Shown here one piece after another: positions 1 through 8,509 of a stretch of 26,671 bases of DNA. Source of the DNA: Pseudomonadota bacterium (GTDB lineage Bacteria > Desulfobacterota > Desulfovibrionia > Desulfovibrionales > Desulfovibrionaceae); contig JAEWPX010000061.1 of NCBI GenBank assembly GCA_023399375.1, forward strand, positions 1 to 26,671, written 5' to 3'. Under the pieces are notes generated by a model. It was given only the letters and a program-made list of their open reading frames with translations, was not told where the DNA came from and did no database searches. The position numbers and the translations under genes are program-made. The stretch's first letter is position 1. Every line of letters begins with the position of its first letter.

Positions 1-651
1 GAGGCCGACGGCGGCCGCTGGTGCGTCGCCCCGGGGCAGGGCTTCGTCATTCCGGGCGGCGTGGCCCACGCCTGCGCGCCCTGGGGCGCGTCCGAACATG
101 CCTATGTGGCGCTCGCTGCCGCGCCGCAGTGTTTTCCCGTCTGCCCCGAAGTGTCCGACGCGCCCGAGGTCCTTGACGCGCCTGCCGTATGGCCCAGCGT
201 CTGGGAAAACGGGAAAGCGGCCGCGCTGCTCCTGCGCGCCGTCGCAGCCCTGGCCGCCGGGCAAGCCAAGGCGCTCATCCATTTCTCCGCCCTCTGCAAA
301 CGGCTGCATCTGCGCCCTGCGCCCCTGCCGCCGCTCGATCCGGCCGTGCGCGCCGCCATGGCTGCGGTCGATGCCGCGCCGGATGCGCCCGTGACCCTGG
401 CGGACCTTGCCGAAGCGGCGGGCGTGTCGCCTTTTCGCCTGGAACGGCTTTTCACGCGCGATCTCGGCGTGCCGCCCGGCGAGTACGTCCTGTCGCGGCG
501 CGTGGCCGGCGCGGCCGCGCGCATCGAGGCCGGCGCAGGGCTGGCCGATGTCGCGCTCGCTTCCGGCTTCTGCGACCAGAGCCACCTGACCCGCCACTTT
601 CGCCGCCGCATGGGCGTGCCGCCGGGGAAATATGTTGTGGAAGGGGAGTAG
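1..651 (+). CDS. AraC-family transcriptional regulator (5' end outside the window)
   Basis: The frame is open from base 1, so the start lies upstream; 216 residues are visible. The first visible stretch (GQGFVIPGGVAHAC) looks like the end of an AraC-type cupin sensing domain, where a glycine/proline turn precedes a histidine. The last ~100 residues are a typical double helix-turn-helix AraC DNA-binding domain: VTLADLAEAAGVSPFRLERLF is helix-turn-helix one, and DVALASGFCDQSHLTRHFRR followed by GVPPGKY is the signature of the second. It should bind DNA and activate or repress transcription on ligand binding; neither ligand nor target can be read here. It ends convergently with the membrane protein gene, with a hairpin between them. 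Confidence 0.88.
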   Translation, partial: EADGGRWCVAPGQGFVIPGGVAHACAPWGASEHAYVALAAAPQCFPVCPEVSDAPEVLDAPAVWPSVWENGKAAALLLRAVAALAAGQAKALIHFSALCKRLHLRPAPLPPLDPAVRAAMAAVDAAPDAPVTLADLAEAAGVSPFRLERLFTRDLGVPPGEYVLSRRVAGAAARIEAGAGLADVALASGFCDQSHLTRHFRRRMGVPPGKYVVEGE

Positions 652-686
652 GAGAAGAGGGAAGAAAAGGGGGAGATGCCTCCGGC

Positions 687-716
687 GGCCAGGAGGGGCA
701 ACGGCCCCTCCTGGCC
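687..716. terminator. Perfect hairpin between convergent genes, possible bidirectional terminator
   Basis: GGCCAGGAGGGGC at 687-699 and its exact complement at 704-716 form a 13-bp GC-rich stem with the 4-nt loop AACG. A second small hairpin (CTCCC-GAAA-GGGGG type) follows near 717-733. The stem sits in the 119-bp gap between two genes that end towards each other, where a terminator is expected. No clean T-run follows on the plus strand; on the minus strand a CCTTTTCTT stretch follows a few bases away. The terminator role is therefore inferred, although the stem itself is certain. Confidence 0.45.
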
Positions 717-770
717 CTCCCGAAAGGGGGGAGCAGACAGACGGGAGAGGTTAGGCTGGGGAAAGGAGCT

Positions 771-1874
771 TCAGAGCAGAAGCAGCAGGGAAGGCAGGGC
801 CAGTCCCAGGGCACAGCCGAAGAACAGGGCGGGGGATGGCGCAAAGGGACAGGGCGCGCCCTTGCGCGAAAGCGCCAGAGCCTGCCCGGCGGCGTAGGCC
901 GCGACCAGCCCGGACAGACGGCCGAAGAGGTCGCCGCCGACGGCGGCGAAGGCAAGGAGCAGGGTGAACAGCGCGGCGGCGTCGGCGAGGCCCATGGCCG
1001 CGGGAATGCGCGTTTCGCGCCCGGCCAGCTGCGCGCCGGGTTTGCACAGGAATAGGATCGCGCCGAGCCCGGCGGCAAGGAGCGGCAGGCACGCCGTGAG
1101 CACGGCGGCAGGCCCTCGCGCGGCCAGGGCGGCCAGGGGCGGCGCGGTCGGGATGTCCGCTGCGGCGCGGCCCCATTCCAGGGCGGCGAAACGCGCGTCG
1201 ATGATGGACGAAAGCGGCAGGACGAGCACGAAGACGAAGGCCAGCAGCGGCAGCCATGTCTCCATGCGCCGCCCGTCCGGCGCGCCGGCGGCGCACAACA
1301 CGCCGGCCAGGCAGCAGCCGATGCCGGCGTCGAGGCTGGCGTTTACGGGCGAGAGCTTGGGGATGGCGATCCACTGCACGAAGGCCGCGCCGAGCGCCGC
1401 GCCAAGGGCGAGGCTCGCGGCAAGGGGCAGGCGCGGCGGCGTGGGCTGGCGCTCGCCGACGCGGGCGGTGAAGGCGAGTCCTGCGCCGAGGCAGAGGCAA
1501 AGGGGAAGCATGGCCGCAAGGGTCGCGAGCCCGACGAGCGCCACACCCGAAACGGTGATGCCCGCAACCGCCGGCGGTCGCACTGCGGTGCGCAGCACGA
1601 ACAGCGAAAAGGGCAGGCACAGGGCGAGCAGTCCGAGCATCGGCGCCAGCAGGTCGGCGGGTTCGGTGCGCGCCGTGAAGAAACGCGGCGCGAGGCGCAA
1701 TCCGAGGGCGAGGCCAAGGGGAAAGACGGCCAGGGCGAGACCTGCTGCGGGCGTATTGCCGCCGAAGGCCAGGAGCAGGTCGCGGGCGAGCAGACAGGCC
1801 ATGGTCGCGCCGGCGAAGCCGAGAGCCAGGGCGGCCGGCGTGGGCCGGCCCGTGGGGCAGGGGCAGTTTTTCAT
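771..1874 (-). CDS. Multi-pass membrane protein resembling the membrane domain of spermidine-synthase fusion proteins
   Basis: The protein has 367 residues, starting at an ATG whose first base is inside the stop of the upstream channel gene (ATGA overlap, 1871-1874), so the two are probably translationally coupled. It is almost wholly hydrophobic, with about ten predicted transmembrane stretches, for example ALALGFAGATMACLLARDLL and PLLAFVFVLVLPLSSII. The layout GFAG...LLAFGGNT...AVFPLGLALGLRLAP, then PLCLCLGAGLAFTARV and LAASLALGAALGA, resembles the N-terminal membrane part of membrane-bound spermidine/spermine-synthase-like proteins. No methyltransferase domain follows: the protein ends soon after its last membrane segment. 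The family assignment is from memory of the pattern and is moderate. Longer in-frame extension upstream lies inside the channel gene in another frame and is not credible. Confidence 0.72.
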   Translation of the reverse strand: MKNCPCPTGRPTPAALALGFAGATMACLLARDLLLAFGGNTPAAGLALAVFPLGLALGLRLAPRFFTARTEPADLLAPMLGLLALCLPFSLFVLRTAVRPPAVAGITVSGVALVGLATLAAMLPLCLCLGAGLAFTARVGERQPTPPRLPLAASLALGAALGAAFVQWIAIPKLSPVNASLDAGIGCCLAGVLCAAGAPDGRRMETWLPLLAFVFVLVLPLSSIIDARFAALEWGRAAADIPTAPPLAALAARGPAAVLTACLPLLAAGLGAILFLCKPGAQLAGRETRIPAAMGLADAAALFTLLLAFAAVGGDLFGRLSGLVAAYAAGQALALSRKGAPCPFAPSPALFFGCALGLALPSLLLLL

Positions 1875-3388
1875 AAAAACAGTTTGCAAAAGCGGGCAAA
1901 GAGGTTGGTGGCTTCCGCCTCGGCCTCGGGCGCGGCGGCGCTGCGGTTGGCGGCGGCGCGGGCGGCGAAGATTGCCCGCACCCGGTCGATGATTTCGGGA
2001 TGGCGCGCGAGGACCATGCGGAAGCCTTCGCGGTCCACTTCCAGGCAGCGCGTGTGCTCCAAGGCCCGGATGTCCGCCTGGCGCGGCTCGCCCGTGAGGA
2101 GCGCCATCTCGCCGAAAATCTGCCCGGCGGACAGCCGCGCCACTTCCTTGACGCCGATCAGGACCGCGACCTGCCCGGACAGGATGAAGCTCATGGTCGT
2201 GCCGCCTTCGCCCCGGGCCATGATGGTCTGGCCGGGCGCGTACTGGCGCACCACCGAGGCGCGGGCCAGCATGGCCATGTCGGCGTCGGTCATGCCCGAC
2301 AGCAGTTCCACATCGGCCAGGGCGGCGATGCCTTCTGGGCGGCCCCGTTCGGGGTCGGGCGCGTCCATGACCACGCGGCGGGTCGGGGCCGGGATCTCGA
2401 TGTCGCGCTCCAGGAACTGGTACCACACGCCTGAAAGCACGGCGTCGGCAGCGGCGAGGCGTCTGTCGAAGGCGTACACGCCGAAGGAGGCCGAATACAC
2501 GAGGCGGTCGGGCTGGATTTCGTGGAGCCGGACCACGGGCGGCGGATCCTTGGCCACGCCTTCGGCCCGGGAAAGGGCGGTTTGTATGGCCGATTTGACC
2601 TTCACCGGCGGCGCATCCAGCGGCGCGGGCACGTAGAGGACCTGGCGCACCTGGGGCGTGGGCCGGTTGAAGTTGACGAGCCGGTCCTTGGCCACGGCGT
2701 TGTTGGGCAAAAGGACGACGTTGTTGTCGAGGGTCACGACCTTGGTGTAGCGCCAGGTGACTTCCGTCACCTTGCCCTCGACGTCGCCGGCGCGTATCCA
2801 GTCGCCTTCCTGGAAGGGTTTTTCCACTTGCAGGAGCAGGCCGGAAAAAAGGCTGCCGATGGTGTCCTGCATGGACAGGCCGATCACCGCGGTGAGGATG
2901 GCCGAGGAGGTGAGCAGCGACCCGATCTGGATGTCGGTGAGTTGGCGCAGCCCAAGGCCGATGGTCACGGCCAGGATGCAGAATTTGAGCAGGTCCTGGA
3001 GTATGTGCCGGCCCTGGCCTCCGATGGCGCGGGCGGACGCCAGTTTGCAATAGAGGTAGTCCACGGCCTGGCAGGCGGCCAGGAAGCCCATGGCCAGAGC
3101 GGCGAGGGTGAAGGCCGTGTCGGCCCGATCGACGGTTTCTCCTGGCAGCGACGCCTCGAGCAGCCAGAGCAGGACGAGCCCCGACAGCCAGCGTAAAAGG
3201 CCGGCCAGGGAGCGGCTGACGGCATTGCGGCGTCGCAAGAACGACAGCAGCGCGGCCACGGCGAGAAACGCGGCGGCGAATCCGGCCACCTTGGGGCCGA
3301 CGTGGACGGCCTGGCGGCTGGCGTCGGCGAGCATTTCGGGTAGTGCGGCGAGTTCGGGCATGAGGGGGACGTCGCTTTTTGGCGGCAT
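1871..3388 (-). CDS. MscS-family mechanosensitive channel with C-terminal cyclic-nucleotide-binding domain
   Basis: The protein has 505 residues. Hydrophobic segments lie at about 32-50, 62-80, 92-115 and 132-150. The pore-lining and MscS beta region spans about 155-245, with the family-typical IGLSMQDTIGSLFSGLLLQVEKPFQEGDWI and LPNNAVAKDRLVNFNRP. A CRP-like cyclic-nucleotide-binding fold covers about 362-475. Its phosphate-binding cassette is visible as FGEMALLTGEPRQADIRA (425-442) with the expected arginine at 436. Such fusions are known among MscS-like proteins and suggest an inner-membrane channel gated or modulated by cAMP/cGMP rather than by tension alone; that is inference. The ATG at 3388 has only a weak ribosome site (ACAGG two bases away). 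A second ATG at 3361 lacks any. Confidence 0.9.
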   Translation of the reverse strand: MPPKSDVPLMPELAALPEMLADASRQAVHVGPKVAGFAAAFLAVAALLSFLRRRNAVSRSLAGLLRWLSGLVLLWLLEASLPGETVDRADTAFTLAALAMGFLAACQAVDYLYCKLASARAIGGQGRHILQDLLKFCILAVTIGLGLRQLTDIQIGSLLTSSAILTAVIGLSMQDTIGSLFSGLLLQVEKPFQEGDWIRAGDVEGKVTEVTWRYTKVVTLDNNVVLLPNNAVAKDRLVNFNRPTPQVRQVLYVPAPLDAPPVKVKSAIQTALSRAEGVAKDPPPVVRLHEIQPDRLVYSASFGVYAFDRRLAAADAVLSGVWYQFLERDIEIPAPTRRVVMDAPDPERGRPEGIAALADVELLSGMTDADMAMLARASVVRQYAPGQTIMARGEGGTTMSFILSGQVAVLIGVKEVARLSAGQIFGEMALLTGEPRQADIRALEHTRCLEVDREGFRMVLARHPEIIDRVRAIFAARAAANRSAAAPEAEAEATNLFARFCKLFL

Positions 3389-3452
3389 CCTGTGTTTCTA
3401 CGTTGCCCCGGTCCCTGCGTCAACGCGGGGCCGAACAAGGAAGGTTGTGACG

Positions 3453-4280
3453 GTGTCCAAGAAGAAATCGCGACCGCGTCCCGATCCGGCGAGCCTCGGC
3501 CTGCCCTGCGCGGGCGTGGAGAGCCATGCCCATCTGGACATGGGCGAATACGACGAAGAGGGCGTCGGCGCGGTGCTGGACCGCGCGGCGGCGGCGGGCG
3601 TCGCCCGTGTGGGCAACGTCTTTCTCGGCCCGGCGGCCTATCTGGCGCACCGGGAGCTTTTCGCGGACCGGCCGGAAGTGTTTTTCCTGCTCGGCGTGCA
3701 TCCCTGCGATGCGGCCAAGGCGTCGCCCGGCGACGTGGCGGCCATGGCGGACGCGTTCGCCGGCGACGCGCGGCTGCGCGCGGTGGGCGAGATCGGCCTC
3801 GACTACTACTGGGACGCGACGACGGCTGCGGCGCAACAGGCGCTTTTGCGCGAACAGCTCGCCCTGGCCCGGGAGATCGGCGTGCCTGCGGTCATCCACA
3901 GCCGCGACGCGGCGGCGGACACCCTGGCCGTGCTCGACGACATGGGTTTTCGCGACCGTCCGCTGGTGTGGCACTGTTTCGGCGGCGGCGCGGACCTTGC
4001 GGCGGCAATTTTTTCGCGCGGCTGGACGCTCTCCATTCCGGGGCCGGTGACCTATGCCAGGAATACGGACCTTGCGGCGGCCGTCGCGGCCATGGACCTC
4101 TCCCGCGTGCTGCTGGAGACGGATTCCCCGTATCTCGCGCCCGAGCCCTGGCGCGGCAAGCGCAACGAACCGGCGTTTTTGGCGTTCACCTGCCTGCGCG
4201 TGGCCGAACTCATGGGCCGCGACCCGGCCGAGGTCTGGCGCGCGACGGGCGACAACGCGCGGCGGGCGTTCGGGCTGTAG
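3453..4280 (+). CDS. TatD-family metal-dependent hydrolase
   Basis: The protein is 275 residues, the usual length for the family. I chose the GTG at 3453 because AAGGAAGG ends eight bases before it; a GTG at 3447 is too close to that site and the open frame upstream runs into the divergent channel gene. Family metal-binding motifs appear in order: HAHLD (residues 25-29), GEIGLDYYWD, PAVIHSRDA, VWHCFGG and LLETDSPYLAPEPWRGKRNEP, as in TatD/YcfH two-metal hydrolases. Members act as cytosolic 3'-5' exonucleases or phosphodiesterases. Which nucleic acid this paralogue uses cannot be told. It is divergent from the channel gene by 64 bp and closes with a strong terminator. Confidence 0.92.
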   Translation: MSKKKSRPRPDPASLGLPCAGVESHAHLDMGEYDEEGVGAVLDRAAAAGVARVGNVFLGPAAYLAHRELFADRPEVFFLLGVHPCDAAKASPGDVAAMADAFAGDARLRAVGEIGLDYYWDATTAAAQQALLREQLALAREIGVPAVIHSRDAAADTLAVLDDMGFRDRPLVWHCFGGGADLAAAIFSRGWTLSIPGPVTYARNTDLAAAVAAMDLSRVLLETDSPYLAPEPWRGKRNEPAFLAFTCLRVAELMGRDPAEVWRATGDNARRAFGL

Positions 4281-4289
4281 GCGACGATA

Positions 4290-4322
4290 AAAGCCCCCGC
4301 GGCCCAGGGCCGCGGGGGCTTT
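4290..4322. terminator. Strong bidirectional intrinsic terminator
   Basis: A 16-nt arm AAAGCCCCCGCGGCCC (4290-4305) is mirrored exactly by GGGCCGCGGGGGCTTT (4307-4322). The innermost pairs will open to make a loop. A-run and T-run flanks allow use in both directions. It lies ten bases after the TatD gene and 26 bases after the end of the opposing transporter gene. Confidence 0.85.
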
Positions 4323-4348
4323 CGTCTGCGCGCCGTCCGTGCGGCGCC

Positions 4349-5779
4349 TCAGGACATGGCCAGCATCCAAGGGATGCCCACGGCCAGGAAGACGGCGAGG
4401 AAGATGACGCCGAAGATAAATCCGAGCCGCCAGAAATCCTTGGCCGGGATGTAGCCGCTGCCGAAATAGATCGGCGAGGGGCCGGTGGCGAAGGGCGTGA
4501 GGATGCCCATGATGCCGAGGCTCGTGCCGAGCATAAGCGCCATGACCTTCATGTTCATGCCCGGAACCGCAGCGGCCGCCGTAAGGAAGACCGCCATCAG
4601 CGCCGTGACGTGGGCCGTGACGCTGGCGAAGATGTAGTGGATGGCGAAAAAGACCACCACCAGCGCCACCATGACCGTGGTCAGCGAGTAGCCGGCCAGG
4701 TGCGCGGCGACGCCGTTGGCGAACCATGTCAGAAAACCCGTCTTGGCCAGGCCGTCGGCCAGGGCGACCAGCGTGCCGAACCACATGAGCACGTTCCAGG
4801 CCTGCTTGTTGGCGAGCAGGTCGTCCCAACTGATGACCTTGAACAACAGCATGAGGCACAGGGCGATGAACGCCGTGGTCGTGGAATCGATGGCCTTGCC
4901 GCCGAATATCCACAGCACCAGGGCGAAAAGGGCCAGCCCGGCCATGGTCAGTTCCTTGCGCGTGATCGGGCCCATGGCGGCAAGTTCCTTGCCCGCCCAG
5001 AGCGGGGCGTCTGCGCTTTCCTTCTGCGTCGGCGGGTAGAGGACGTAGCTCAAAAACGGCACGGCCAGAAACAGGATGATGCCGACTGGCGCGATGGCAA
5101 TGAACCACTCCGTCCATTCCAGGCGGATCTTCGCCGTTTTTTCGATCACGGACACGGCCAGCAGGTTGGGAGCGAGGCCCGTGAGGAAAAGCGAACTGGT
5201 GACGCACGTCGTGGCCAGCGCAACCCACATGATGTAGGAGCCGATCTTGCGCGGGTCGTTGTCCGGGGTGGAGCCGTAGAGCGGCGGAATGTTCTTGATG
5301 ATGGGGAAGATGGTGCCGCCGCTACGCGCGGTGTTGGAGGGCATGAACGGGGCCAGGATGCAGTCGGCGAAGGCCACGGCGTAGCCCAGGCCCAGGGTCT
5401 TTTTGCCGAGCACCTTGATCAGCGACAAGGAGATGCGGCGGCCAAGGCCGGTTTTCTCGTAGCCCAGCGCGAACATGAAGGCGATGAAGATAAGCCAGAC
5501 CGTGCCGTTGGAAAAGCCCGAAAGGGCCCAGCTGATGGCCTCGCCGGCCGTGGGCGGGGTCGGCGGCTTGGCCGGGACCAGGCGCAGCAGGGCGGCCAGG
5601 GTGACGCCCATCACACCGATGGCGGCGGCCGGGATGGGCTCGAGCACGAGGCCCACCACCACCGCGGCGAACACGGCGAAATAATGCCAGGCATAGGGTT
5701 GGAGCCCCGCTGGGACGGGCAGGGCGGCGACGAGCAAGCCGACGACGACGGGAAGCAGCGCTTTCACGGGAAACTTCAT
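4349..5779 (-). CDS. DASS-family (divalent anion:sodium symporter) dicarboxylate/tricarboxylate transporter
   Basis: The protein has 476 residues with about eleven to twelve membrane segments, starting MKFPVKALLPVVVGLLVAAL. The first SNT anion-binding motif is at 148-150 inside FMPSNTARSGGTIFPI. The second pseudo-repeat carries LTPFATGPSPIYFGSGYIP (near 428-446), which is typical of the CitT/SodiT1 branch that moves 2-oxoglutarate, malate, citrate or succinate. The exact substrate is not readable. The ATG has a strong ribosome site (AAGGAGG, about six bases). The gene is divergent from the radical SAM gene by 287 bp and is monocistronic, ending at the shared terminator. A sulfate or dicarboxylate role would suit a sulfate reducer, but the motif favours carboxylates. 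Confidence 0.9.
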   Translation of the reverse strand: MKFPVKALLPVVVGLLVAALPVPAGLQPYAWHYFAVFAAVVVGLVLEPIPAAAIGVMGVTLAALLRLVPAKPPTPPTAGEAISWALSGFSNGTVWLIFIAFMFALGYEKTGLGRRISLSLIKVLGKKTLGLGYAVAFADCILAPFMPSNTARSGGTIFPIIKNIPPLYGSTPDNDPRKIGSYIMWVALATTCVTSSLFLTGLAPNLLAVSVIEKTAKIRLEWTEWFIAIAPVGIILFLAVPFLSYVLYPPTQKESADAPLWAGKELAAMGPITRKELTMAGLALFALVLWIFGGKAIDSTTTAFIALCLMLLFKVISWDDLLANKQAWNVLMWFGTLVALADGLAKTGFLTWFANGVAAHLAGYSLTTVMVALVVVFFAIHYIFASVTAHVTALMAVFLTAAAAVPGMNMKVMALMLGTSLGIMGILTPFATGPSPIYFGSGYIPAKDFWRLGFIFGVIFLAVFLAVGIPWMLAMS

Positions 5780-6066
5780 GGAGTCCTCCTTGGAGAGCGG
5801 GGCGATGCGTCCTGATTCCGGGCCTTTGCTTCCCCTCTACGCCGTCTTGCAAGGTGATACAATCCCGGAATGGGGCCAGATGATGCGGGACTCGGGAGAC
5901 GCCGCCCGTTTGGGCCACGACAAGGCCCGTCAGAGTTCCGACGTCACGCCGGCGGCAGCTGGACAGGACAAGGCGGCGTCTACGCTTGCATGATTATTGC
6001 TTGATCGCCTGGGCCGCCCTGCCGTGCGGGCGAAGCATCCCTCGGACAGGGGAAAGGAAGCGTGCC

Positions 6067-7179
6067 GTGGAACGGATCAAGGAAACACTCGTCGCCGATC
6101 CCCGCTACCGGGCCGGGATCGAACGCTGCCTGCAACGACCGGTGGTGCTCGTGGCCCTGACCAACGTCTGCAATCTTTCCTGCGCCTATTGCTCCACGCG
6201 AAACGTCCGTCCGATCCGCTGCGACATGGACACGGCCCTGGCCAAATCCGTCGTGGACCAGGCCCTGGAAAACGGCTGGCCCCTGCAGTTCGGGCAGACG
6301 TACGAGCCGTTCCTGCATCCGCACGTCGAGGAGATCATCGCCCACGTCCACGACAAGGGCGCGGTCTTCCAAAGCGCCACCAACGGCTTGGCCATCGGGC
6401 GCGGCGCTTACGACCTGCCCATGAACCTGCTCGTCAGTTACAGTGCGGACGAGGACGATTATGCCTATCGCGGCGCGAAACCCTCCTTCGAGGCCTACCG
6501 GAAACGCCTGCTGGGCTTTTTCCGCCACCGCATCGCGAGAAAGGTCCCCGGCGTCATCAGCGTGCAGATCGCGGACTATTCCATCTTCCGTGGGGCGCTC
6601 GCCTATGACAAGTCCATAGCGGACGCGGCGGGCATCTGGCGCAAGGCGCGGCTTTTGGCGCAGCGCCTGGATCTCCTGCCCTCCCTCGATGCCCTGGATC
6701 CCGAGGAGGCCATGGCGCGAATCGCGGCCCGCGATCCCCTGCCGCTTTTCGACGCGGACGGCTGCCGGGTGCAGGTGCTGCCGACGAAGATCATGCCCAA
6801 TGCCTACGACGCCTTCATGGCGCTCCCGGCGGGCACGAAATCGGCGGGATACTGCGACTCCTGCTGGACCATGCTGTCGCTGCAGTCCGACGGCGGCGCG
6901 GCCTTTTGCTGCTGCGACCCCGCGGCGCGGGCCGTGGCCGGGAAGATCACGCCCGATACGGACCTCGCCGCGTTCTGGCGCGGCCCGGAGATGACGCGCG
7001 TGCGCGAGCGTTTCGAGGCGTTTACGCCCCTGCACGCCTTCTGCACGCGCTGCCTGTCCCAGGTCTCGGAGCACATCAAACCCCTGCTCACGATGGTCGA
7101 TCCCGGCCTTGTGGCCACGATCCTGCGCGAGCAGGGCGTCGCGGACGACCTGCCCTGGTTCGCCTTCCCGAAAGGATGA
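6067..7179 (+). CDS. Radical SAM protein with SPASM-like C-terminal cluster domain
   Basis: The protein has 370 residues. The GTG at 6067 was chosen because GGGGAAAGGAAG lies six bases upstream; an ATG at 5986 would add 27 residues without a ribosome site. The radical SAM iron-sulfur motif CNLSCAYC gives C35, C39 and C42. A glycine-rich strand ending FGQTYEPFLHP takes the place of the GGEP motif for SAM binding. The C-terminal part has YCDSCWTMLSLQSDGGAAFCCCDP, an FWRGPEM segment and a late FCTRCLSQ pair, matching SPASM-type auxiliary cluster domains. These enzymes do radical chemistry on peptides, sugars or other substrates. No substrate peptide or maturation partner is evident. A gene of unknown function starts 98 bases downstream on the same strand. 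Confidence 0.9.
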   Translation: MERIKETLVADPRYRAGIERCLQRPVVLVALTNVCNLSCAYCSTRNVRPIRCDMDTALAKSVVDQALENGWPLQFGQTYEPFLHPHVEEIIAHVHDKGAVFQSATNGLAIGRGAYDLPMNLLVSYSADEDDYAYRGAKPSFEAYRKRLLGFFRHRIARKVPGVISVQIADYSIFRGALAYDKSIADAAGIWRKARLLAQRLDLLPSLDALDPEEAMARIAARDPLPLFDADGCRVQVLPTKIMPNAYDAFMALPAGTKSAGYCDSCWTMLSLQSDGGAAFCCCDPAARAVAGKITPDTDLAAFWRGPEMTRVRERFEAFTPLHAFCTRCLSQVSEHIKPLLTMVDPGLVATILREQGVADDLPWFAFPKG

Positions 7180-7277
7180 GGCGCGCGCACGGCCCGCGCC
7201 GTCCGGCGGTTGCCCAAAATCCTGCCCGGGGGTAGTGTTTCGCGGCCATTGACCTGCAAACCCGGGAGACGCACCCC

Positions 7278-7919
7278 ATGGCCCTACACATCACCACCCA
7301 CGGCGACATCGACCAGATTGTCGCAACCGCGCTGTCGCGGGAATTCGTGCGCAAGATCTACCGCCACTGCTGGGGCAAGAACAACACCCCCTATTTCGCC
7401 GGCAACTGCTTCCGTGGCGTGCTCTACTTCGACGAGCGCCTGGCCGGGAAATACGCAGAGGACCTCGGGCTCGCCTGGAACGGCTGGCTGTCCGCCCCCA
7501 AGTTTCATCACAGGACCGGGGCCTGCTACGAGCACGGCCTGACCCTGACCGTGGACGCGGGGGCAGGCCCGACGCAGCTCGGCGCGGCCGGGCTGGCCGT
7601 GGCCGAGGAGCGCCCGAGCCTGGGCGATTTCCTGGCCCGCATCGGCGAGGGCGAGGTGCTGTGCGTGCTCGGCGCGGTGGACAAGGGCGAGATGCAGTTC
7701 ACCCTGCCCGATTTCAGCGGTCCCTTCGACCCGGAGAAACTGACCGTGCGGGTCGAACGCCTAAGCGACCTCTACTGCGAGGAGACCGTGATCACGGGGC
7801 TCGCCTATGACGGGCGCATTCTGTCCATGGAGACCGGCCAGTCGCGCGGCAAGAACATGCTCGATCCCCTGCTCATCGACAGGGAGGGCAAGCTGCTCGA
7901 CATGTACGATTTCGCCTGA
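7278..7919 (+). CDS. Conserved-looking protein of unknown function (213 aa)
   Basis: I do not recognise this protein. It starts at an ATG with GGGAGA about ten bases upstream. It is soluble, acidic overall, with no signal peptide or membrane segment. The N-terminal third (REFVRKIYRHCWGKNNTPYFAGNCFRG) has several Cys, His and aromatic residues, and a HHRTGACYEHG stretch follows at about 75-86. The rest (GEVLCVLGAVDKGEMQFTLPDF, PEKLTVRVERL) reads like alternating beta strands. Cysteines near 31, 44, 82, 123 and 162 could bind a metal, but the spacing matches no motif I know. It follows the radical SAM gene on the same strand with no clear terminator between, so co-transcription is possible. Codon use matches its neighbours, so I judge it a real gene. 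Confidence 0.8.
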   Translation: MALHITTHGDIDQIVATALSREFVRKIYRHCWGKNNTPYFAGNCFRGVLYFDERLAGKYAEDLGLAWNGWLSAPKFHHRTGACYEHGLTLTVDAGAGPTQLGAAGLAVAEERPSLGDFLARIGEGEVLCVLGAVDKGEMQFTLPDFSGPFDPEKLTVRVERLSDLYCEETVITGLAYDGRILSMETGQSRGKNMLDPLLIDREGKLLDMYDFA

Positions 7920-8031
7920 GTGCCGCGTCGGGCCGCAGCACTCTCCCGCCGCCTTGACGCTGGGTGCCCTGCGGCCTATAGACAGAGGACAAGTGGGATT
8001 TTCTCGCCCCGCAGGCAAGCCGGAGGACGCA

Positions 8032-8409
8032 GTGAAAACCGTACTGGTCGTTGACGACGATCCCAGCATCCGTGCGTTGATCCGGCTCTACCTCGAGGGC
8101 GGTGGCTATGCCGTGATCGAGGCCGGCGACGGTCGTCAGGCCATGAAGCGGTTTGCCGGGCAGTTGCCCGACCTCGTGGTGCTCGATATCTTCATGCCGG
8201 AGATGGACGGGCTGGAGGTGTTGCAGAAACTGCGCGAGGAGTGTCGGGCCTGTCGGGTGATGGCCATCTCCGGCGGTTCGGCCAAGGTCGGCATGGACCT
8301 GCTCGGCCATGCCACGATCTTCGGCGCGGATGACGTGCTGGAAAAGCCTTTCGACGCGCCGACCCTGCTGCGCAAGGTCACCGCCCTGATCGGGGCGCCC
8401 GAAGCCTGA
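8032..8409 (+). CDS. Single-domain response regulator (CheY-like receiver)
   Basis: The protein has 125 residues, all receiver domain. The acidic pocket is D8-D10, the phospho-acceptor D52 (VVLDIFMPEMDG), the switch Ser S80 (AISGGS) and the conserved K105 (LEKPF). The GTG at 8032 is supported by GGAGG five bases upstream; longer in-frame extensions have no ribosome site. There is no output domain, so it should act by protein-protein contact or as a phosphate shuttle. No histidine kinase is in the window. It ends convergently with a gene encoding another receiver, fused to HPt, which could be a partner. Confidence 0.9.
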   Translation: MKTVLVVDDDPSIRALIRLYLEGGGYAVIEAGDGRQAMKRFAGQLPDLVVLDIFMPEMDGLEVLQKLREECRACRVMAISGGSAKVGMDLLGHATIFGADDVLEKPFDAPTLLRKVTALIGAPEA

Positions 8410-8464
8410 TTTCCCGTTTTCCCGGGAGCGCCCTCCGCCGCGCACGGCGTCCCTGAAGAGAGCT

Positions 8465-8482
8465 CCCGCGCCTTCGCGCGGG
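8465..8482. terminator. Small hairpin between convergent response-regulator genes
   Basis: CCCGCGC-CTTC-GCGCGGG makes a 7-bp stem with a tetraloop, followed on the plus strand by a loosely T-rich stretch (CGTCCTTTTCTC). It lies in the 100-bp gap between genes that converge. It is short and the T-run is not adjacent, so the terminator role is tentative. Confidence 0.4.
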
Positions 8483-8509
8483 CATATCGTCCTTTTCTCG
8501 GGAATTGCG

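Noticed and set aside
771..3050. A 759-residue reading for the membrane protein
   Set aside because: The first 392 codons lie inside the MscS gene out of frame; the ATGA-coupled start at 1874 fits better.
3392..5815. 807-codon open frame on plus across the TatD and transporter genes
   Set aside because: It overlaps two well-supported genes in other frames and has an Arg/Gly/His-rich composition.
5916..5935. GG-N10-GC spacing upstream of the radical SAM gene
   Set aside because: Only the two dinucleotides match; the rest of the sigma-54 consensus (TGGCAC, TTGC) does not.
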